Positions 1-11,053 of a stretch of 60,000 bases of DNA are shown here, piece after piece. Under the pieces are notes generated by a model. It had not been told where the DNA came from. It worked only from the letters and a program-made list of their open reading frames with translations, and made no database searches. A program made the translations under genes and the position numbers. The DNA lies in the NCBI RefSeq assembly GCF_964204645.1, contig NC_134026.1, positions 25,564,650-25,624,649 of the forward strand, read 5' to 3'. The stretch is from Tubulanus polymorphus (taxonomy: Eukaryota; Nemertea; Palaeonemertea; Tubulaniformes; Tubulanidae). Position 1 is the stretch's first letter, and every line of letters begins with the position of its first letter.

Positions 1-1701
1 TCGCAAATAATTCATGGCAGGAAAGTTGGTCGGATTTCAGCAATAACCATTTGCTACTGTGTGAATCACTTTTTTCATCAGATGGTTTGCTTATAAGGTG
101 TTCGTAGATGTAGTGGTCAAAATCGAGATTTATAGGAATTATAGGGTCTCCTCTAATGGACACAGCCATTCGTCAATCCGAGTTTCATAGGTTCTTGTAG
201 CGACCGAGTTCACTGGTCGAGTCTTTCTTCCCCATAATAGAGCACTAAACTGCAACTTGCCAAACCACCCATAGTGGCTGGCGCTCAGCAAATTGTCGAT
301 AAAATATTTTCTTGTTTAATTGCGATTTTTCATCAAATTGTTTGAGATTAAACATATGTTTGTGGTTAAGCGAGCAATTTGCATCACTAATTACACACAT
401 AGGAACAAAAGGCCATTAGCAACTGTCCGTAATAGGCACTTTTATCCCTCAAGCTAGTTTTCAAAAAGTATCTACAGAAGCAATCAAAGCTAACTTAGGT
501 ATGGCTTGAAACCCTTCAAATTGGACGCCCCGGCTGAGGGAATGACTCCTTTCATATGGTTGAACAATGCACTTTCAAAAAACGTATTGGCATATTCTTC
601 GATACAACGAAATTAGTATATAAATAAGTGTGCCACAATTGTGGTTTTGTTGAACTGAAGTGTGCTTCATGGATGCTTCACCACATCACTGGACTCAACG
701 ATAATGAGTTGACTTTGACACCAGAAAAAAAGCGTATTTTGCAGGTTATATGATGAAATCCCAAATACATTCTAGTATCTAAGGCAAGTCAGATGTTAGC
801 CTGCGATAGGCAGTTTTTTTCAATTGAATTTAAGACGAGCGCAGAATACGTCAATGTACTTGATGACAAGTTGACGTAGTCCAATTTATGTGATCATCAT
901 TGCGCGGCGTAACATCAACTTAGACGTTCAAATGAAGATAGATCACCCGAACGTAAATCCATAATTCATAATTTAACAAAACCCGTTATTAATAATCATT
1001 AATTAGTATTTATACGCTTTTTAACGAGACCCTGGTTTTACAGTATCGATTTTAAACATAGGAGAAAATGCGATTAACTGCGTTCACACTAGAGCCGACA
1101 GATTATAGTGGTAACACATTACCGACTTGTCTTATACAAGTCGATGCACTTTGTAAGTTTTAAAGCAACGCTAAGAAAATAGAGGCTAGTTGTAGAATAA
1201 CCACACTGAGGCTCGAGAAAACCAACTAAATACTACATGTATATAAAAAATTAAAAATCTATTTCGTTTTTAATGTTTTAAATTTGTATATATTATATAG
1301 CGGGTTTCCATTTTCTCAGGGGACATTTCTCATACAGGCACAGTAACGTATGCATATCATAGCATCTATAAAAAGTACATTCACTGCAAACTACTTGGTT
1401 TAAAAAGACGTACAGAATTTTCATAGCACAAAGCGATATCGCATTTAACTTTTTAAAAAAAATTGGACTGATATGTATAACAGTTCAGTACAGCCTGTAA
1501 CTGTGCGTTCAACTACCGACAATCCAACGTAAATACGCAGCATTAAATTTTTCTGATATTTTCCAAGCAAATAATATTGTTTGTTCATACCAAGTGAACC
1601 AAACGTTAGATAAACACCGCGGCCGTCTTCTAACATGCTACAAAATCCATTGAAAACATTTTATTCACGTGAAACTTTCCGATTGAAGATCGTGAATCCT
1701 G
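1..1701. other. non-coding, no gene seen
   Basis: A+T-rich sequence with frequent stops in all frames and no repeat or splice-bounded exon that I can support. The only open frame above 60 codons (1445-1636, minus) has no supporting signal. Confidence 0.5.
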
Positions 1702-1902
1702 ATGGCAAGAAATTCACGTAGCCGTCAAGAATTTCGAACATTTCAAAGGTTGGTTCATCGCGGAATGTTTACCTTAATTTGCTTGTTTAACGTTGGAAAT
1801 ATCGAATTTCTCGAGTTCTCGGAAGAAAAATTCGACCAACGCCCGGTCAGGGGGCGCGTGTACTTCAGACCGCTTGGAAAAACGACGCGCCTGGTCAACT
1901 GA
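1702..1902 (+). CDS. 66-aa ORF, unknown, doubtful
   Basis: Open frame with a true ATG and a TGA stop. The C-terminal half is basic and more G+C-rich than its surroundings (ends GKTTRLVN). No domain, signal peptide or membrane segment is recognised. A second plus-strand open frame of similar length (1923-2123, starting at GTG, possible acceptor CAG near 1945) follows after 20 bases in the same frame. The two could be parts of one decayed gene, or both may be chance ORFs in a patch of higher G+C. No promoter or polyadenylation signal was seen close by. Confidence 0.18.
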   Translation: MARNSRSRQEFRTFQRLVHRGMFTLICLFNVGNIEFLEFSEEKFDQRPVRGRVYFRPLGKTTRLVN

Positions 1903-3037
1903 ACCCAGCTACCGTTGACCACGTGGGATTAATATGCTCAATGCAGTTCTCAAATGTTCGAAGATTAATTACTTCCCATGAACGCGAAGTCGCGAAAATA
2001 ATCGGGCTAGAAAATCTGTCAGGAGCAAATGACCACACGCGCAACACAGGCAAATTTGGACGCGTCATATCTCCAGAGCCTCATCAGTCCGGAAGAAAAA
2101 CTAGCAACTATATAAGGAAGTAATTTCGCGATAATTAATTACACAAGGAAGAGACCCGATGGCTGTGAACAGTCACCTAATGAAATTTGAATATCTGTGA
2201 AGTAGGGATTGTAGTCTGTCGGCGCGTCGTGTATTCATCCTCAAATAAATTGACTAATAACAGACGAATTGATTTGAATTTGATTCCGATGAATTCTGAT
2301 TATGAATTCTGGATACTTTCTCGCCGATGTATAGAATAATATCGTGTATACGAATACTGTAACTAATTTGATAGACGCGTCGACTGTATGATATTTGGGC
2401 CCTTTTCATTTTCAATCAGTAGCGACTCGGTGGTCAGAATTATTTCCGAATCTGGAAAGTTAATTCTGCGAGGAATTGTTAACGATGTACATGAATGAAC
2501 TCCAACCGATTCGGGCGTCATTATCGTAATTAAAAACAAATGCGAAATCAGCGTCAAATCCTGGTCGCAATTTCTTTCACGTGGGCCCAATCAGCGAGTA
2601 TACATAGAGTTGATGTTTGCATTGTTGACTGGTGTCAACGCCAGAATGACATTTAATTTTGATCGATGGCTACTGCAATAAACTCGCCGTATAACGAATG
2701 ATCGGTGGCTAGTGATCAGTTGCGTTTTCACTGGTCATCATCGGTAATTTAACTGTAAACAAATCACCCTCGTTTCGGGCTATTGCGATTCGAATCAAGC
2801 GGCCGCGTCATTACTCTCGCTGACCGAATCGATGAAGACAACAGTCGTTAACGACAACTGATCAATCAACCGCGTATTGTTAAATCCCAAACGCTGCCAA
2901 ATTTTTGATTCCGCAACTAAATCATAGAAAATAAACTAACAATTCACCATGTTTATGGACTACTCCACTCTCAAGCACCGTGGGCATGTTATACGTATAT
3001 GCCCGCTGACCTTCGTCATGGACTACTCCAGTCTCCT

Positions 3038-3182
3038 GGGGCCGGTTCCATAGTGAGGGCTTAGACTTAAGACCGTTCTAAGACCAACTTAACTTAATTC
3101 TATAGCCAATCTAACAACTTAAGACCAGTCTTAAGATTTAAGACCACTTTTGGTCTTAAGTCTTGAATATGGAACCAGCCCC
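3038..3182. mobile_element. MITE-like element with 12-bp inverted ends
   Basis: The left end GGGGCCGGTTCC (3038-3049) matches the reverse complement of the right end GGAACCAGCCCC (3171-3182) at 11 of 12 positions, and similarity continues inward through the motif GACTTAAGACC. The interior holds two further perfect palindromes: CTTAAGAC/GTCTTAAG at 3118-3135 and TTAAGACC/GGTCTTAA at 3138-3159. There is no coding capacity, as usual for a non-autonomous DNA transposon. No clear target-site duplication is visible (flanks CTCCT and TGCAC), so the superfamily is not assigned. Confidence 0.65.
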
Positions 3183-3814
3183 TGCACCATGTGCGCTGCA
3201 CCGAATGGTGCTAGCTGTAAATGGCGGAAAACATCTTCAAACATTTATCAACTTCATTAAACATGATTCCTTTAGGACAAAACGCAGAACAATAACGTTC
3301 AGGTGCGCACACCTCCGACACCAAAGACTTTCACTCTCTGTCAAGGATAAAAAATAGCTCTACCAGTCATTATTTTCATTTGATAGAAAAAACCGACTGT
3401 GGCGCTCGCGGACAAAATTCATTTCTTTACATTTTCCTGTTGGTTGGGGAAGTAATCACCGACCAATAATAGATACCCAACTTGATCAAAGAGACAATTA
3501 TTCTCCATCTGTAAACAAGGAACTGTCATTATTAAATATGCACAAACTTACACCTGAAGAAACGGCCAAGTCAGATATTTGCTGTTAATTAGGCTTCACC
3601 GACTATTACATTATAAGGGTTGGAATGAGTTCGGATCAGAAAAAATAGTAATCACAGATAGTTATTAGACACCTCAATCAAACTCAGTTCTAACGAATAT
3701 TACGATGAGTAAGTGGAATATGAGGGGATTTTGTGTATGAAGTAAATTGCACTGCACATTTTGACCCTGTCGAAAATACGAAGTTCTACACTTCCGACAA
3801 TGCATACCGCCCGG

Positions 3815-3822
3815 TGACGTCA
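3815..3822. promoter_or_regulatory. palindromic CRE-type site (TGACGTCA)
   Basis: A perfect 8-bp TGACGTCA palindrome, the consensus site for CREB/ATF bZIP factors, lies in a small G+C-rich patch. A TGGCTAAGCGG tract resembling a tRNA A box lies about 60 bp downstream, but no B box follows. One isolated site can be chance. Confidence 0.2.
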
Positions 3823-4474
3823 CGAGTAACTGGTCACATTAGGTCGTTATGCTTGGTAGTAAATCAGTTGGGCGTTTGGCTAAGCGGTCATCTTCGTTCG
3901 CTTCTAAATCCCAGCTTCCCGGTTTTACAAGCACGCGCCCGCGCCTTAACCACACCATTTTGGTGAGGATATTTCTGTTCTTTTTTAATTTTTTTAAATA
4001 TGTTTTATTTGTCTTAATTTTTCAATTTTATCACTTTACAATTATTTTGTTAATTCTAGTAATCCCCTATCGCCCCAGTAAGTGATACTCATGTAATAAA
4101 TCAACGATTTACCTTTTCCGAAAAAGCCATGTCGCGAACTTTATTAGAATTATCATACACGACAGTTATCATTTTGACGAAAGGCATAATGCGCTCGAAA
4201 AAGTCGAATTTGAAACAGCTTACTTTACGGAGACATTCGTCGAGGCTGTTTCACACAACCTGCAAACTTGTCAATTATTCTGAGGGGTAACGCAGAAGTA
4301 AACAAGTAAAAAAAAAACACAGTTTGGCAATCGTGTTAAATGAGGCTCTCTAATGTCTCATCAGTGCATAACAAGATCTTCCTGTATAACAGAAATTCCA
4401 CACCACGCCTAGCTTAATGGACAATGTGAATTTCCGGCCAGCCTTTCCATCTTCTATTGTGAGTTTCTGCAAAA

Positions 4475-4939
4475 TTAAACACTTCCTGCACCTGACCGGT
4501 TGCGTTGAGACAGAGATAATGTATGGCGAACAGAAAAAAAGGCAAAAACAGTCCAACGGAGCTGGACACTAAAATAAGATTTACAGCCCAAACGAATTAC
4601 TTCCCATACGAAGGTTATGAAGTGCATCGCATACTCCCAGATAAATAAAATTGATAACTTATTTTCAGAGCTCGCGAGGCTCAAAATGGTGTTCTTTACG
4701 GACTGGGAAAGGTAACGTTGTGAAATTGCAGCTTGAAAAGATTTGTAATAACGACGTAGTCGGCATCTTAGCCAGGCTAATTCGCACGCAAACATAATGG
4801 AAAAAACACTGCAACCACTGGTCAGTTCGTGTTTTTCGCACATCTTCGCCAATAATTTCCATAATATACAGATTATAACTAAGCTCATCTGCACCTGGTT
4901 ATTGGTGAACATAAAACGAGAGAGGGACAGTTTCGTCAA
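4475..4939 (-). CDS. 154-codon ORF, unknown
   Basis: One of the two longest open frames in the window. In this base composition a frame this long is expected about 0.1-0.2 times per window (my rough estimate), so it is somewhat notable. The product would be basic with several hydrophobic stretches and no motif I recognise. The start is a TTG; the first in-frame ATG is a few codons downstream. A pyrimidine-rich stretch ending in CAG just before GTGCAGATGAGC could act as a splice acceptor, making this a 3' exon ending at the TAA. Hydrophobic peptides arise easily from A+T-rich DNA, so a chance ORF is the main alternative. Confidence 0.17.
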   Translation of the reverse strand: MTKLSLSRFMFTNNQVQMSLVIICILWKLLAKMCEKHELTSGCSVFSIMFACELAWLRCRLRRYYKSFQAAISQRYLSQSVKNTILSLASSENKLSILFIWEYAMHFITFVWEVIRLGCKSYFSVQLRWTVFAFFSVRHTLSLSQRNRSGAGSV

Positions 4940-5197
4940 AGAAAATCCAAATTGCTCTCGAGTTCGGAGGCAAAATTGTCAAACGAGCACCTGGTGTGAA
5001 GCAATGACCAACTGTAATGAACGTGGAATTATATAAAACCATTTGCCGTTCGCGCAGCTGAGAAGTGCAAAATGATAGAAATATTGTCTGTTTCGTTGGA
5101 CAGTTTTTCTAGTCGAAATGGCAGGCTGACGGCAAAATGTGCATAATATCAGTTTTGTCATTAATTCGCTTCGCTTCTGGGCAAAAAGTAAATGCAA

Positions 5198-6496
5198 GAA
5201 GCACGAACGAAGCCATTATCTGGACTGAATATACATCAACACTCACACATGGATTCGAAATCAATATTTAACTGAAAACGACAGTAAAATAAAATGATAA
5301 ATAAATTTTCTTTTCAAGCGATGTACAGCGTCTCTTAAATTATGCGATCAAAAAGTTCAGAGCATTTCAAATACATGCATCTGTTTTCTTTGTTGTAAGA
5401 CATAGCGAAGTCATTTGATTCCGTTTAACTGTGAACTTCAATTCGACTGGGGATGGTTGATCTTATTACTAACCGATAACATAACATACGATACGACGCT
5501 CTTCAAAGCCGTATTTCTAGTGAAAAGTTTGGAAACTCTACACCGATATAAAGTGTATTCAAGGAAAATTTGAATCAAATTACACAGCCAGTATCTTATA
5601 TCCCAGTCGGTTCATTCTCATTTTTATTCCTTCGTCGCTGAAACAAAGCGCGTTAAGAATGTGTCATTGAGATTTGTCAGCCGCTTATAGGTTTTAGATG
5701 CCAAAGTTGATGTAATGTAGAGTGGCATACACTCACATTTTGAAATCTTAGACATTACATGTATGCTATTTCAATTAGGTCTCCGCAAGAAGAATATTTC
5801 TAAGAAACGGCTTAAAACTTGTGTAATCTTCTGAAATTTCACGTCTGGATTTTTTTTCGAAAATATCTAATTACAGACGGCAGATGTGTAAACAATATCC
5901 TTAGGTGTGTAGCGGAAATCCATAATAATGTTTAAAAAAACGATCAACACATTTCATAATTATAATGTTATCCCGTACTGCACCTTATGTTCAAATTCTG
6001 CGCTGGAAAAGCAATGAGTCAATGATCATGTAATTGATCCAAATATGAAACAGAATTCATTAGCTTGCAGATTCACCATTCACAAAGAAAGATTCATACG
6101 CTTTTTAATGAACTCCCAACTGGATTGAGATTTGTGAAGATTTCCATAGTGCAGATCATACAAGATGCACAAACATGGGCAAACTTTCTAAGCAGGATCA
6201 GTGTCCAGTCAATGTCCAGTTGTATGAAGGCGGATTAAGTTCTTGTGAAAGTACACAATAATGTTTTCTCACAGCAACTAAGTAACTTGCTTGGATATTA
6301 CAGACCGAAAACGATGCCGTCGTCTTTTTCTTCGAAGACATAACATAACATGAAGTTCAACAGCAGGAAAACGATAAGAGAAATCCTCAACAACACAATC
6401 AATTCTACTGGACGTTCGCTTAATCCAAAGTCCGGCCAGCCTGGATTAAAAGGGATCGCAGCTTGATATAATCATTTCCTGGTCAGCTCAGACTGG
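5198..6496. other. non-coding, no gene seen
   Basis: No open frame of interest and no repeat that I can delimit. The short phrase GTCCAGT recurs near 6205-6222 and again in the duplicated block that follows. Confidence 0.4.
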
Positions 6497-6790
6497 GGAT
6501 TAAATTGATGTCCAGTTTACGGCTTGCAGTTTCATCTCAACGTCGAACAGCGAATAAAAAGAGGTGACAAAAACAATGTCGATTTGACTGGCGTGATTAA
6601 CTTGTCAACTAACTGGTAGCAGGATAGAGTGACGTTATTGAAACAGCGAGCTTAGGCCTAGGATTAAATTGATGTCCAGTTTAGAGCTTCTAGTTTCATC
6701 TCTCTCGTTTCGCCGCATGACAAATAAAAGAAGAGAGACAAAGCGATAAAAACAATACTAATGATAACATGTCGACAACTGGCGCATTAA
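6497..6790 (+). repeat. diverged tandem duplication A (two copies)
   Basis: Copy 1 (about 6497-6600) and copy 2 (about 6661-6790) both begin GGATTAAATTGATGTCCAGT and stay alignable with small gaps through GCAGTTTCATCTC / CTAGTTTCATCTC, then AATAAAAGA, ACAAAAACAAT, and an end of the type ACTGGCG...ATTAA. The offset is about 164 bp. Neither copy has coding potential. Confidence 0.72.
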
Positions 6791-7080
6791 TTCATACAAT
6801 TCTACGACAATGTTTTTCAGGTTAAAAAAATGTTCGATACACATTTTTGGGTCAAGTTTTTTAATAACTCAACCACTTATTTCATCTCCCTTTTTCAAAA
6901 AAATCGTCTTGGGCTAAAAATGTATACCTTGATTCCGATTCATACACGCAATTCTCCAACAATGTTTTCCAGGTGAAAAAATCATTTTTGGTGAACATTT
7001 TTGGGTTAAGTTTTCAAATAATTCCACCATTTAATTCATTCTCCGTATTCAAAACATTCGTCTTAAAATGGCTTGAAAAT
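6791..7080 (+). repeat. diverged tandem duplication B (two copies)
   Basis: Copy 1 (about 6791-6920) and copy 2 (about 6939-7080) share an ordered series: TTCATAC, CAATGTTTT-CAGGT, AAAAAA, ACATTTTTGGGT, AAGTTTT, ATAA-TC-ACCA, TTCATTCTCC / TTCATCTCCC, CAAAA, TCGTCTT and a run ending AAAATG. The offset is about 148 bp. It starts directly where duplication A ends, so the 580-bp block has the layout A-A-B-B. Confidence 0.72.
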
Positions 7081-7560
7081 GCCGGCGCATCGTTCTTAGT
7101 CGCTGCTTTCCGCCGATTGTAAATGTCGACGAGTCATTCGAATTGCGCGTTTAAATCCGCGTTCGTCGTCGTCGTTGAGTTTGGATTTCTTTTCGAAATT
7201 GATTTATCGCTCGAGCGAAACAACGTCACCTTAATCATCGCGTTCGTTTAACCGCTGGCACTTGTAAAGTCGGCCATTATTTCAACGCGAATCAATGAAC
7301 CGGCAATTAAACTGTTAAGTTTGATCGTGATCATTGCAATGTCGACAACGCGTTCAACGAGATTAAATGGAATTTCAACGCGGTCGGTTAAAATTGAGAT
7401 TTGTCACGCCGACTGTTCAGTTGTCAGTGGATGATGATGTCACAGCGCACTCGCGCTGCGCCGAGGCGTTTTATCGTTGTAATCATTTGAAGAGAATTTG
7501 AAACGATTTAAAGGGGTTGCAGCGCGTCAGTTGATGGATAAACAGCGCCGTTAAAAATTG
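7081..7560. promoter_or_regulatory. CpG-rich non-coding patch, possible regulatory element
   Basis: CpG is dense for this window, with runs such as TCGTCGTCGTCG, GCGCACTCGCGCTGCGCCG and several AATTAA or TTTAAT homeodomain-type cores. No frame stays open. The pattern is like conserved regulatory DNA, but nothing in the sequence proves function. Confidence 0.25.
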
Positions 7561-7814
7561 AATGGAATTGAAAAGAACGCCTGCAGTTACATCGTGCATT
7601 GATGGATTTGATATTTAAAATCCATTTAAAGGGGTTGCGTTGAATAAAGAAGTGCAAGAATATGCAGTATTTCAATGAATGCGATTGAAAGTGGCGATGT
7701 TTCATCGAGTCTTTATCTTGTTTCTCATGAAGTATTAATTCTTTTTAGGCCCAATTAATTACATTGACAAAAACAATTGAAGAATTATCAAAACCAACTA
7801 AAATCCAGGGAGGA

Positions 7815-7840
7815 GCATGTACATGTACATGTATATGTGT
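7815..7840. repeat. (ACATGT)n short tandem repeat
   Basis: About three copies of a self-complementary ACATGT unit followed by GTATATGTGT. Simple-sequence repeat. Confidence 0.7.
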
Positions 7841-8148
7841 GAATTCTGTGTCAATGAGATTTTCTTCCAATTTCATTAGAAATGTGTATTCTATTCTAGA
7901 AATCCATCTCAAACTGCAGTGCAGTAATGCAGGCCCGTGGCGTGAGCAATATGTGGGTGGGTTCGTTTTTGACTTGGTTGGACCTGAAGGGGACGGTGGG
8001 CCATCTCTCAAATGAAACTTTAATGCTCAGATATGGCCTCTGGGCGATTTCCGGGAAGAATTTTACATATATGCATGTATTATGTTGTAGTGTAGTTCAG
8101 CTTAATATTTTCTTCCGATTTAAGAAATAAAAGCAGATTTTATGAGCT

Positions 8149-8161
8149 CCCCCCCCCCCCC
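8149..8161. repeat. poly-C tract
   Basis: Thirteen consecutive C residues. A similar but longer run lies at 28136-28150. Confidence 0.9.
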
Positions 8162-8354
8162 AACAACGGGCCAGTAATGCTGCCATTACGATTCTAACAT
8201 AAAATCGGTTCTAAAATGAATACACGCAACTGCGGAAAATTGTTCAGAGCAGAAATGCCGAGTTTTTTTTCTCGAGACATTTCTTTGTATTTTCTATTCA
8301 CAGCCAGCGCCGTTCATCGTCTGCTATTGAAATAAGTTTAATTACGGGTAATGG

Positions 8355-8705
8355 TCACTTTGTGTTGCCATAGTAACCCCGATCTTCGATCTCAATTTGC
8401 TTGCAAGGTGTAAAAATAGCGGGACGTTGCATTTCTAAGATTGTCAACCGGGACGCACAGGCGATGACTGACCAGCAGACATAAAAATACCCGAAGATTT
8501 GAATTCGAGGAATGCGGCGCTTAATGATGACAAGAACGTAGACTAAATTGCCATTACTGACCGGGGTGACGTCTGATAAAGTGAAAATGAAGTAGTCCTC
8601 TAGGGTCACATAATGATTAGCGAGACAAACGGGATTGGAATAAGGTGCGATGATTTTCGGAAGGGACTTTCCGCTTACATAGTGAAAACAGTCCATTCTT
8701 AACAA
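8355..8705 (-). CDS. ORF with membrane-like segment, unknown
   Basis: A 116-codon minus-strand frame, more G+C-rich than its surroundings. About residues 50-85 read NGNLVYVLVIIKRR then a second hydrophobic stretch. This recalls the first two helices of a rhodopsin-like receptor (GN..V....I..RR), but the TM2 aspartate is absent and the frame stops soon after. A good acceptor (CTTCATTTTCACTTTATCAG) lies inside it, so an exon could run from 8572 down to the TGA at 8355. It may be a receptor-gene remnant, an exon of an unknown gene, or chance. No donor or promoter was seen. Confidence 0.18.
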   Translation of the reverse strand: MLRMDCFHYVSGKSLPKIIAPYSNPVCLANHYVTLEDYFIFTLSDVTPVSNGNLVYVLVIIKRRIPRIQIFGYFYVCWSVIACASRLTILEMQRPAIFTPCKQIEIEDRGYYGNTK

Positions 8706-8781
8706 TGGAATTTAAATTCTATATTATTGAAATTGAAATTAAACATATTCTATAGACTTTATTGAATGGAATAAACACCAA

Positions 8782-8981
8782 GGGCTAGTTTTATAGACTA
8801 ATGTTAACTTAAAACCCAGGGTCCAGTCCCACAGTTCTGAGTTAAGATTTGACTCTGGGTTACAACATTGAAAATGAACTAACTTTAACTCAGAGTTAAC
8901 TCTAACTCACAACTGTGGAACTGGGTCCAGGGGATTCAATCAATTGAGTTAACCCTCAGTTTAAAATGAATACCAGGGCCC
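8782..8981. mobile_element. nested palindromic MITE-like element
   Basis: An inner inverted repeat runs from 8815 to 8933: the left arm CCCAGGGTCCAGTCCCACAG pairs with the right arm CTGTGGAACTGGGTCCAGGG with few mismatches, and similarity continues through TGAGTTA. Outside it, GGGCTAGTTTTATAGACTAA (from 8782) is a weaker inverted match to the right flank ending CCAGGGCCC (8981). GTTAAC and GAGTTAAC motifs recur on both sides. Either one element inserted in a relative, or a single element with two-tier ends. No coding capacity and no clear target duplication. Confidence 0.55.
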
Positions 8982-9686
8982 AAATGATTAGAGCGGCAGT
9001 TCGACGACGAAACCTCAGATTTGAAAGGTCATTCCATATCCAATCAGACATTATGTGTATTGAATGCTTTCTTTCCGAGTAAACTCTGATTAACTTTACT
9101 GTTGAGGAATTAGATCTGTATTCATGAAATTACTTCTGTAATTAGATCTCGTCTCCACCCAGAGGTATCCATCCCTCTCTCCCTTTATAGTTGACGATGA
9201 TAAAAAGACGCGCGTCCAAGTAAACCATCGAATGTCCGCAACGCAATGCGATCATCAGTTATTGAATACTTCTATTTTTCACCACTAAATCCTCGCTATC
9301 GGCGAAATCCATTTCATCTCGGCGACAATTTCAAAGTTTCAAAGCACCTAAACTGACGTCCGAGAAAATCCCCAATTACTGAATCCCTTTAGTTTTTTTC
9401 CGGACCAAAACCGATCGCTGTCGGCGATATCATTTTGGTCGAGAGTATCATCTTGAATTTCTTCAAGCACTAATAACAATCGACTACGTTGTTTCTATTG
9501 TAAACTTGAAAGAACCTGACCAGTGTATAACACGGTTGCGGCCGGAAGGGACAAACTGACCATTGGTCAGTGATATTCAGCACCATGTGTCGAGCATGGA
9601 GACAAAGCACTTGATTTTGACCTTTTTTCATGATAGAAATATCTGTTGTGAATTGTAATCGAATCGGGCTTTAAAACTCGCCCTAG

Positions 9687-10046
9687 CCACTGACCGATGG
9701 TCAACAGAATATAATTGCTCTCCATGGCAGGCAGCTGCAGAAAAATGAGGTTAATAGTCATGAAGATGAGAATAACATTGAAATCATTACTAGAAATCAA
9801 GGCATTCTGACTGAGTTCATAGCGTTTCTAATAGCGTTGATAAAGTCTTTTTTCAAAACAATTTCCGTCGTAGTACTTCACTTCACTGCAATATCACATA
9901 CAAGCGTTTTTCAACTTTCAACATTTGATCCCGAGTCAGCGCCAATGAACTCGGTGTTCAGCGCTGTTTTCGAAAACCCGGATCACTTGACTGAGTTTGA
10001 AGTATCACTTGAAGCCCGGCAATATAAATTCAAACCCAATACATAA
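9687..10046 (+). CDS. 119-codon ORF, possible 3' exon, unknown
   Basis: An open frame starts right after a TAG that could itself be a splice acceptor (CTCGCCCTAG) and runs to TAA. The product has a polar N-terminal part (HEDENNIEIITRNQG), a hydrophobic stretch of about 30 residues near the middle, and a polar tail ending YKFKPNT. No family is recognised. A minus-strand frame (9567-9734) behind a strong acceptor (CATTTTTCTGCAG read on the minus strand) overlaps it, so strand is uncertain. One or two frames of this length are expected by chance in a window like this. Confidence 0.18.
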   Translation, partial: PLTDGQQNIIALHGRQLQKNEVNSHEDENNIEIITRNQGILTEFIAFLIALIKSFFKTISVVVLHFTAISHTSVFQLSTFDPESAPMNSVFSAVFENPDHLTEFEVSLEARQYKFKPNT

Positions 10047-10833
10047 CCGGCATAAATTTCCGATATTGAACTCGGCGGAGTGAAGTCAATTGACATCCAG
10101 TTACGCGAATAAACTATTAATAAAATGGAGAAGAAACTGAAGTCTTATTTATATGTGTATATATACATAGGAAATTGCATATAGTATGAATAGAGAAGTG
10201 AATATTAAAGACAGTTCAGTAGTTTTTGAGAGCAGTGATGGAGCCTTGACGTTTCAATTTGTGCAGTTTATGGAGTGCGGATTTTCAACCCATGAGAAAC
10301 TCGAAAATTTGGTCAATGAGAATCAACATGTCATTGTATAATGAATACTTAAATTCAGAATTTTTACATAAAATTGCATAAAAGCAAGAAATCGCAACTG
10401 CGAGCCAAGATTCAGTAGTCTTGAGACGGCGCATAATTTGTCTACTGACTGATGCCGCGATTGTATACATATCTTTCCAATGTTTGATTGATGGAAAAAT
10501 CGAGAAATCCGATTACAATTTACATGCTTTGACCGCAGTAGGCACGGCGCGAAAACATTAATACAAGAAAAAAACACTTTGAGAATTCATCCGCTCTCGA
10601 ATTACTTATCCACACGTCGTCACCGGCAGACCTCGAATTGATAATCTCGGTAATTTTCAGTTTATACAAAGAAAGCATCGAGAAAATATAAATAAAGTAG
10701 TTGCATAATGAATTAGTGCAGTGCATCGGCCTTGTGTTATCATGTTTTCTCAGAAAGGTCGTAGGTGCCACTTTCCGGGGATGGAAAATTGAATTATAAC
10801 ACAACACCCGGCTTTATATTCATTTTAGTCCAG

Positions 10834-10980
10834 TCACTGACTATGATAGATACACTGCGAGCAGCTATTATCAGCGAAATGAAAGCCGCAGACGAACAGA
10901 ATGAAGTTGTTCAGCGGTGTTTAAGAAAACATAGAAAATCGTCGTTGGAAATGTCAAAAGCCACATCATCTTATAGTTGA
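10834..10980 (+). CDS. possible terminal exon, charged helix, unknown
   Basis: A clear pyrimidine-rich acceptor (TATATTCATTTTAGTCCAG) ends at 10833 and is followed in phase 0 by 48 codons and a TGA. The peptide is highly charged and helix-prone (for example RAAIISEMKAADEQNEVVQR, then RKHRKSSLEMSK), which reads more like real coding sequence than most frames here. An ATTAAA that could serve as a polyadenylation signal lies near 11116. The upstream exon was not identified. Chance cannot be excluded for 48 codons. Confidence 0.3.
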   Translation, partial: SLTMIDTLRAAIISEMKAADEQNEVVQRCLRKHRKSSLEMSKATSSYS

Positions 10981-11053
10981 AAAATACTAAAAGAATCACA
11001 AATAGGAAACCAGTGAAAACCCGACAAAGGTTTGGCAAACAATGTTTACTCAA

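Noticed and set aside
2948-3036. Repeated ATGGACTACTCCA phrases beside the MITE
   Set aside because: The 13-bp phrase occurs twice about 70 bp apart but does not border the element and extends little further.
3870-3960. tRNA-like TGGCTAAGCGG A box in a G+C-rich patch
   Set aside because: No B box (GGTTCGANTCC) follows and no cloverleaf can be drawn.
5030-5120. TATATAAAA box with a 24-codon ATG frame downstream
   Set aside because: TATA-like strings are common in A+T-rich DNA, the ORF is tiny and no donor follows it convincingly.
8355-8705. Assignment as a rhodopsin-like receptor gene
   Set aside because: Only a loose GN..V..I..RR match to helix 1; the TM2 aspartate, DRY, CWxP and NPxxY are not visible nearby.
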